Below the pieces are notes generated by a model, which worked only from the letters and a program-made list of their open reading frames with translations, made no database searches and was not told the origin of the DNA. Shown here one piece after another: positions 58,884 to 64,000 of a DNA stretch of 64,000 nucleotides; the first letter of the stretch is position 1, and the number at the start of each line of letters is the position of its first letter. The stretch is from Arsenicibacter sp965247375 (GTDB lineage: Bacteria > Bacteroidota > Bacteroidia > Cytophagales > Spirosomataceae). The stretch is taken from contig CBDFHU010000149.1 of NCBI GenBank assembly GCA_965247375.1, positions 5,685 to 69,684 of the forward strand. Reading direction: 5' to 3'. A program made the position numbers and the translations under genes.

Positions 58884-60695
58884 ATGAAAAATAGGGTTGT
58901 TAATAATCTGTTAGGATTCCTGATGCTTGTTGGTGGAGCAGCAACAGGGCAATCTGTTTCGGATGAGCTGGCGAATGAGTATTACAAGAAAGAGGAATAC
59001 ACCAAGGCCGCTGTTGAGTATGCAAAGGTCCTGAAAGAAAAAACGAGCTGGCCGGTGGGGTTCCGCTATGTGAACAGTTTGTTGAAAACGAAGCGGGAAG
59101 ATGAGGCATTGAAATTTTTAAAAAAACAGACCCGCTCTGATGAAGCGAATGCACCGATCTTTGAAGTGCTGACCGGAATGGTATACAACCAGCAAGGGGA
59201 TACCACCGAAACGCAGAAACATTTTCAGGCAGGGTTAGATCTGGCAAAAAAATCACAGGTAAAGCTGGAGCAGGTAACGATTGCGTTTAACGACATCGGA
59301 GAAAGCCGCTGGGCGATTAAATCGCTGGAGATGGCACGGACACAAAGCGGTAACCCGAATGCCTACAATGAAGAGTTATCTAAGCTTTATCGGGGAACGG
59401 GTCAAACAGAAAAATGGATCAATGAATTAATCTCCCTAAACCGGCAGATTGATAAAAAGGAAGTAGTCTTAGCCGGATTACAGGGGCTCATTAATTCAAA
59501 AGAAGAAGAGTTACTGGAAAAAGTACTGTACAGCCGGATACAGCAGGAGCCTATGGAGCTTGGACATAGCGAACTGTTGACATGGTACTTCGTTCAGAAA
59601 CAAAAATTCAGCAGAGCACTATTGCAGGAAAAAGCAACTGATAAGCGGCTCAAGCTGAACGGAAGCCGTGTCTACGATCTGGGCGTGATTGCACTTAACA
59701 ACAAAGAATACAAGACAGCCGCAGACGCATTTGATTATGTTGCAACAACCTACCCACAAGGACAACTATATGCATTTGCGCGGCGGATGGTTATTAATGC
59801 CCGGGAAGAGCAGGTTAAAAACACATATCCTGTGGACAGGTCAGAAATACGTAAGCTGATAACAGATTACCAGAAAATGCTTCAGGAGGTCGGTACAAGC
59901 GCTAAAACACTGGAAGCATTACGCAGCACAGCTAATCTGTACGCCAACTATCTTGATGAAAAAGACACGGCGTTAACTGTCCTTGATCTGGCAATCAACT
60001 TAAGCAAAGGGGATAAAAACTTTATAGACCGCTGTAAAATCGATAAGGGTGATGTGTATCTGCTGAAAGCGGAGCCTTGGGAAGCAACGCTGCTGTATGC
60101 ACAGGTTGAAAAATCACAGAAGGAAGAGCCATTAGGACACGAAGCCAAACTGAAAAATGCTAAGTTGCATTATTACAGCGGTAATTTCGCGGTAGCCAAG
60201 GATATTCTGGACATTCTTAAACTGGCAACCTCTCGGGAAATCGCCAATGATGCTGAATCGCTAAGTCTGCTGATTCTGGATAATACAGGGCTCGACAGCA
60301 ATGAAACTGCCTTACGGGAATATGCCGCAATCGAACTGATGCTATTTCAGAACAAAACTGACGAAGCTGTGGATAACTTGTCAGAAATGTTGAAAAAGTA
60401 TCAGAGTCACATGCTGGCTGATGAAATCCTGTGGTTACGTGCCAATACGTATTTCAAACAAGGTAAAACGGATGAAGGACTGGAAGATCTAAAGCAATTG
60501 CTTAGTCAGTATTCGCAGGACATACTTGGCGATGATGCTCTGTTTCTTGAAGCGAAAATCATCGAAGAACGCAAAAAAGACAAAGCCGCCGCTATGGCTT
60601 TATACCAAAAGCTGCTGACCGACTATCCGGCGAGTATTCATGGTGCTGAAGCCAGAAAGCGTTTCAGGGCATTGCGGGGAGATGTGTTAAACTAA
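58884..60695 (+). CDS. Secreted or periplasmic TPR-repeat protein
   Basis: This protein of 603 residues starts at the ATG at 58884, which gives a signal peptide (MKNRVVNNLLGFLMLVGGAA); a longer frame begins inside the origin region and is unlikely. Nearly the whole length is helical tetratricopeptide repeats (for example ANEYYKKEEYTKAAVEYAKV, VYDLGVIALNNKEYKTAADA, ILWLRANTYFKQGKTDEGLE). TPR proteins mediate protein-protein contacts; the partners are unknown. Its 5' region overlaps the edge of the DnaA-box cluster. A strong terminator follows. Confidence 0.8.
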   Translation: MKNRVVNNLLGFLMLVGGAATGQSVSDELANEYYKKEEYTKAAVEYAKVLKEKTSWPVGFRYVNSLLKTKREDEALKFLKKQTRSDEANAPIFEVLTGMVYNQQGDTTETQKHFQAGLDLAKKSQVKLEQVTIAFNDIGESRWAIKSLEMARTQSGNPNAYNEELSKLYRGTGQTEKWINELISLNRQIDKKEVVLAGLQGLINSKEEELLEKVLYSRIQQEPMELGHSELLTWYFVQKQKFSRALLQEKATDKRLKLNGSRVYDLGVIALNNKEYKTAADAFDYVATTYPQGQLYAFARRMVINAREEQVKNTYPVDRSEIRKLITDYQKMLQEVGTSAKTLEALRSTANLYANYLDEKDTALTVLDLAINLSKGDKNFIDRCKIDKGDVYLLKAEPWEATLLYAQVEKSQKEEPLGHEAKLKNAKLHYYSGNFAVAKDILDILKLATSREIANDAESLSLLILDNTGLDSNETALREYAAIELMLFQNKTDEAVDNLSEMLKKYQSHMLADEILWLRANTYFKQGKTDEGLEDLKQLLSQYSQDILGDDALFLEAKIIEERKKDKAAAMALYQKLLTDYPASIHGAEARKRFRALRGDVLN

Positions 60696-60696
60696 C

Positions 60697-60732
60697 AAAA
60701 AGGGCCGGAAATTTAACTTCCGGCCCTTTTTA
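60697..60732. terminator. Bidirectional terminator between the TPR gene and thrC
   Basis: The perfect 14-bp stem AAAAAGGGCCGGAA / TTCCGGCCCTTTTT has a seven-base loop and lies between convergent genes, abutting both stop codons. Confidence 0.95.
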
Positions 60733-62040
60733 TTAAACAGTTGCTAATAACACTTCTTTGAAACTATCATAATCAGGATCAATAAGACAGGCCTGTTTCT
60801 GAAGGTCAGACAGGATCGCCAGCCGTTCCGGTACATCAACCTCAATGTTCAGCACCTCTTCAACCAGTGGTTTGAATTTAGATGGATGGGCCGTTGCTAA
60901 AGCAATGTGATAGAAATCCTGATTGGATTGTTTTTTGTCCTGCTGAGCCCCCATAATACCGATAGCCGTATGTGGACAGGCTACATAGTCATACTGCGCA
61001 TAGATTTGCTGCATGCCTGCTTCTGTCGCAGAATCATCAAAATAATACCCTTTAACCTGACGGGAGACATTGTCAAACTGATCGCCATATAAATGTGTCA
61101 GGCGCACAAAATTACTTGGGCTACCGACATCCATTGCATTGGAAATAGTGGCAACAGACTCTTTAGGCAGGTATTCACCGGTATGTAGATAATCAGGGAC
61201 TACATGGTTAAGGTTCGTGGCCGCAATAAAGTGATGCACAGGCAGACCCATCCGCTGTGCTAATACTCCGGCACTTAAATTTCCGAAATTTCCGCTTGGT
61301 GTCGAAAATACAACCGGCTTACCAACCTGTTTGGACTGGCCGTAAGCGCTCACGTAGTAAAAACTTTGTGGGATTAACCGGAATATATTAATTGAATTGG
61401 CTGATGAAAGCGCAATGCGGTCAGTCAGGGTAGTATCGAGGAATGCCTGCTTAACAATTGCCTGACAATCATCAAATGAGCCTTTTACTTCAAATGCCTG
61501 AACATTACCGCCTAAAGTGGTCAGCTGTTTTTCCTGTAGATCACTAACGCGTCCACTTGGATATAAAATAGATACCCGTACACCGGGAACGTTATGAAAA
61601 CCCATGGCAACCGCTCCACCGGTATCACCGGAGGTAGCCACCAGAATATGTACTTCCTGGTCTGATTTACCGGAAAAGTAGGACATCAGACTTGCCATAA
61701 AACGGGCGCCAACATCCTTGAAAGCCAGAGAAGGGCCATGAAACAATTCAAGAACCCCTAGTTGTCCGTCTTCAAGATGAACAACCGGTGTCTCAAACGG
61801 AAAAGCCTGATGAGTTATTTGCTGAAGATCGGCATCGGCTATTTCACCCGCGAAAAGAGACTTACAAATTTCGTAACCTATATCGGCAAGTGAACCACCT
61901 GCAATCTTATCAAAGAATGAAATATCCTGATAAGGAATCGAAACAGGCATATAAAGGCCTTTATCCACAGGCATGCTGTGGAAAAGTGCTTGTTTTGTGG
62001 AAACCCTTGAAGAGTTATTATTCGTACTGTAAAACTGCAT
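60733..62040 (-). CDS. thrC: Threonine synthase
   Basis: Threonine synthase converts O-phosphohomoserine to threonine with pyridoxal phosphate. The 435-residue protein has the PLP lysine in HGPSLAFKDVGARFMASL and the phosphate loop ILVATSGDTGGAVAMGF. The downstream FSTPSGNFGNLSAGVLAQRM is also typical. The start MQFYSTNNNSSRVSTKQAL fits the family. It stands alone; other threonine pathway genes are not in the window. Confidence 0.95.
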   Translation of the reverse strand: MQFYSTNNNSSRVSTKQALFHSMPVDKGLYMPVSIPYQDISFFDKIAGGSLADIGYEICKSLFAGEIADADLQQITHQAFPFETPVVHLEDGQLGVLELFHGPSLAFKDVGARFMASLMSYFSGKSDQEVHILVATSGDTGGAVAMGFHNVPGVRVSILYPSGRVSDLQEKQLTTLGGNVQAFEVKGSFDDCQAIVKQAFLDTTLTDRIALSSANSINIFRLIPQSFYYVSAYGQSKQVGKPVVFSTPSGNFGNLSAGVLAQRMGLPVHHFIAATNLNHVVPDYLHTGEYLPKESVATISNAMDVGSPSNFVRLTHLYGDQFDNVSRQVKGYYFDDSATEAGMQQIYAQYDYVACPHTAIGIMGAQQDKKQSNQDFYHIALATAHPSKFKPLVEEVLNIEVDVPERLAILSDLQKQACLIDPDYDSFKEVLLATV

Positions 62041-62155
62041 GATGATTGACTAAAACGCTGGCAAGTTACAGGAAATCACCCAAAAGCTCCTCTTATAAAA
62101 GTAATTAGCTGACTATAGCACGATGGCATAGTAATGAAAAAGTTAGAGGATGTAC

Positions 62156-62163
62156 TAAATTTG
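62156..62163 (+). promoter_or_regulatory. Candidate minus-7 element for pruA
   Basis: TAAATTTG matches TAnnTTTG 20 bp before the pruA start codon. No clear TTG is seen 20 bp upstream, so confidence is limited. Confidence 0.4.
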
Positions 62164-62183
62164 AGAAAAAAAGCACTTCAGTT

Positions 62184-63815
62184 ATGTCTTACGGAATCAG
62201 CAAAGTTCCAGTGCCAGCAAACGAGCCAGTAAAAGAATACCGCCCCGGTTCACCGGAACGGGAAGCATTGAAGAGCGCAATCAACGAGTTGCGAGCAACA
62301 GAAGTTGACATCCCGATGTACATTGGCAGTGAGCAGGTATTTACCGGTAATAAAATCCGTTTATCGCCACCACACGATCACCGGCATACACTCGGATATT
62401 TTAACGAAGGAGACGCATCTCATGTCCATCAGGCAATTGATGCAGCACTGTCGGCCAGAGAAAGCTGGGCAAACTTGTCATGGGAAAACCGGGCGGCTAT
62501 TTTTTTAAAAGCCGCTGAGTTAATCGCGGGACCATACCGGGCTAAGATTAACGCAGCTACAATGCTAGGGCAGTCGAAAAACGCTTACCAGGCCGAAATT
62601 GATTCTGCCTGTGAACTGATCGATTTTCTGCGGTTTAATGTGAGTTACATGACGCAGATTTACCAGGAGCAGCCAAATTCATCACCCGGTGTGTGGAACC
62701 GGCTTGAATACCGTCCGCTGGAAGGATTTGTGTTTGCATTGACTCCATTCAACTTTACGGCGATTGCCGGAAACCTGCCAACGTCTGCTGCATTGATGGG
62801 GAATGTGGCGGTGTGGAAACCTGCTTATACACAGGTGTACTCAGCGCAGGTAATCATGGAAGTATTACAGAAGGCAGGGTTACCAGATGGGGTAATTAAT
62901 CTCATTTATATTGATGGTCCGGTAGCCGGTGATATCATATTCAGTCATCCTGACTTTGCCGGTATTCACTTTACAGGTAGTACCAAAGTCTTCCAGCAAA
63001 TCTGGTCGGCTATCGGCGCAAATATTCACAAGTACAAAACCTATCCGCGGATAGTCGGCGAAACAGGAGGGAAAGACTTTGTTTTAGTGCATGATTCAGC
63101 CAGTGTCGATGAAGTAGTCACAGGGTTAGTACGCGGTGCTTTCGAGTATCAGGGGCAAAAGTGCTCAGCTGCGTCCAGAGCCTACATTCCGAAGTCACTA
63201 TGGTCAGCAATTGAAGGTAAATTACAAGCGCAGCTGGCAGCCCTCAAAATGGGGGGGACTGAAGATTTTTCAAATTTCATAAATGCTGTGATTGATGAAC
63301 GATCGTTCCGGAAAATAGCTGCTTACATAGACGATGCTAAGGCAAGTACAAATGTTTCGGTCGTGGCAGGCGGAAATTATGATGACAGTATTGGTTATTT
63401 TATAGAGCCAACGATATTGAAAGTAGAGGATCCGGCCTATCGTACCATGTGCGAAGAAATATTCGGGCCAGTGCTATCGGTATATGTATATGATGACCAT
63501 GCATTTGACGAAGTCTTAGAAATTATCAATACCACGTCCCCTTATGCATTAACGGGATCAATTTTTGCGAAAGACCGGTATGTGGTCGAAAAGGTCACAA
63601 AAGTGCTCGAAAATGCTGCCGGTAACTTCTATATTAATGATAAACCAACGGGTGCAGTCGTGGGTCAGCAACCCTTTGGAGGGGCCAGAGCATCCGGAAC
63701 GAATGATAAAGCAGGGTCGATGTTAAATTTATTTCGGTGGATTTCTGCAAGAACAATAAAAGAAACTTTCTCTCCACCAGCTAGTTACGGATATCCTTTC
63801 CTGCAAGCTGAATAA
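62184..63815 (+). CDS. pruA: L-glutamate gamma-semialdehyde dehydrogenase (1-pyrroline-5-carboxylate dehydrogenase)
   Basis: PruA oxidises glutamate semialdehyde to glutamate in proline catabolism, with NAD. The 543-residue protein shows the aldehyde dehydrogenase motifs: TPFNFTAIAGNLPTSAAL, the glutamate in VGETGGKDFVLVH, and the catalytic cysteine in FEYQGQKCSAASRAYIP. The end NFYINDKPTGAVVGQQPFGG is typical of the P5C branch. It is the stand-alone form, not fused to proline dehydrogenase. No proline dehydrogenase gene is in the window. Confidence 0.95.
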   Translation: MSYGISKVPVPANEPVKEYRPGSPEREALKSAINELRATEVDIPMYIGSEQVFTGNKIRLSPPHDHRHTLGYFNEGDASHVHQAIDAALSARESWANLSWENRAAIFLKAAELIAGPYRAKINAATMLGQSKNAYQAEIDSACELIDFLRFNVSYMTQIYQEQPNSSPGVWNRLEYRPLEGFVFALTPFNFTAIAGNLPTSAALMGNVAVWKPAYTQVYSAQVIMEVLQKAGLPDGVINLIYIDGPVAGDIIFSHPDFAGIHFTGSTKVFQQIWSAIGANIHKYKTYPRIVGETGGKDFVLVHDSASVDEVVTGLVRGAFEYQGQKCSAASRAYIPKSLWSAIEGKLQAQLAALKMGGTEDFSNFINAVIDERSFRKIAAYIDDAKASTNVSVVAGGNYDDSIGYFIEPTILKVEDPAYRTMCEEIFGPVLSVYVYDDHAFDEVLEIINTTSPYALTGSIFAKDRYVVEKVTKVLENAAGNFYINDKPTGAVVGQQPFGGARASGTNDKAGSMLNLFRWISARTIKETFSPPASYGYPFLQAE

Positions 63816-63841
63816 AATTCAAACTTTTTTTGCCAAAGGTA

Positions 63842-63872
63842 TTGACAAACGTAAAAAATGCCCCTACCTTTG
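63842..63872 (+). promoter_or_regulatory. Strong promoter, probably of a ribosomal RNA operon
   Basis: TTG at 63842-63844 is followed after 20 bases by TACCTTTG at 63865-63872, an excellent match to the Bacteroidota TTG-N19/20-TAnnTTTG promoter. It has the same spacing as the rplM promoter. It reads away from the putative origin. Confidence 0.75.
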
Positions 63873-63879
63873 CAGTCCC

Positions 63880-64000
63880 AATCAACAACAACGGGCTAAC
63901 AAACGGTTAGCCGCCATCCTGAAAAGGAACCAGTTCTTTGACGTATTGATATCAGTAATAAGCACTAAATTTGGCTAGAAAATTGTAATCTCAGGATTAC
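63880..64000 (+). other. Leader region of a predicted rRNA operon (continues past the window)
   Basis: Downstream of the promoter is a hairpin (GGCTAAC/GTTAGCC, 63894-63912) and then GTTCTTTGACGTATTG at 63933-63948. That sequence resembles the boxA-like element seen just upstream of 16S rRNA in Bacteroidota. No rRNA sequence itself is inside the window, so the identity is inferred. Confidence 0.6.

Overview
The window looks like a chromosomal segment of a Bacteroidota bacterium, most likely order Cytophagales (Spirosoma-like). The grounds are a SusC/SusD pair with a hybrid two-component regulator, GldJ, a DUF4175 protein, DUF3078 and DUF4136 proteins, TAnnTTTG-type promoter elements, and almost no Shine-Dalgarno sequences. 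The genus cannot be fixed from the sequence alone.

Layout. Positions 1-15100 hold accessory and housekeeping genes: an alpha-2-macroglobulin-like protein (cut by the window edge), a secreted GH-A glycosidase, a tandem-duplicated block of about 0.8 kb with a small exported beta-sandwich protein, a MoaB/Mog-like protein, a DUF4136 lipoprotein, a GDSL esterase, a Tat-exported HisC-like aminotransferase, a PAS histidine kinase, hemN and uvrB. Positions 15169-28464 form a nutrient-uptake locus: a divergent hybrid sensor/AraC regulator facing susC, susD and a large FG-GAP/ASPIC lipoprotein. Positions 28541-38756 carry alkD, an FMN reductase and the second half of the division/cell-wall cluster (murD-ftsW-murG-murC-ftsQ-ftsA-ftsZ, all on the minus strand). 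Positions 38890-41916 are a compact operon of an ECF sigma factor, a 58-residue protein, an MscS-type channel, a DUF3078 protein and mscL. Positions 42086-44898 are rplM-rpsI-rpsB-tsf. Positions 45068-63815 carry DUF72, mfd, gldJ, comF, DUF4175, mnmG, a methyltransferase, a TPR protein, thrC and pruA. The window ends in what looks like the promoter and leader of a ribosomal RNA operon.

The most important non-coding features are near the right end. A cluster of DnaA boxes between the methyltransferase and TPR genes (58381-58840) looks like the chromosomal replication origin. A 30-bp palindrome with a 14/16 match to the ParB site parS sits at the start of mnmG, about 3 kb away. Ribosomal protein and division genes to the left are transcribed leftward and the predicted rRNA operon to the right is transcribed rightward, so highly expressed genes run away from this origin on both sides.

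A caution on quality: between 1 and about 23.3 kb nearly every long gene is interrupted by single-base frameshifts, mostly an extra base in a homopolymer. Only ftsA and perhaps rpsB are affected afterwards. Because uvrB and hemN are among those broken, while their protein sequences remain intact across the shifts, I read this as sequence error rather than gene decay. Frameshifted genes are therefore listed as single CDS spans.
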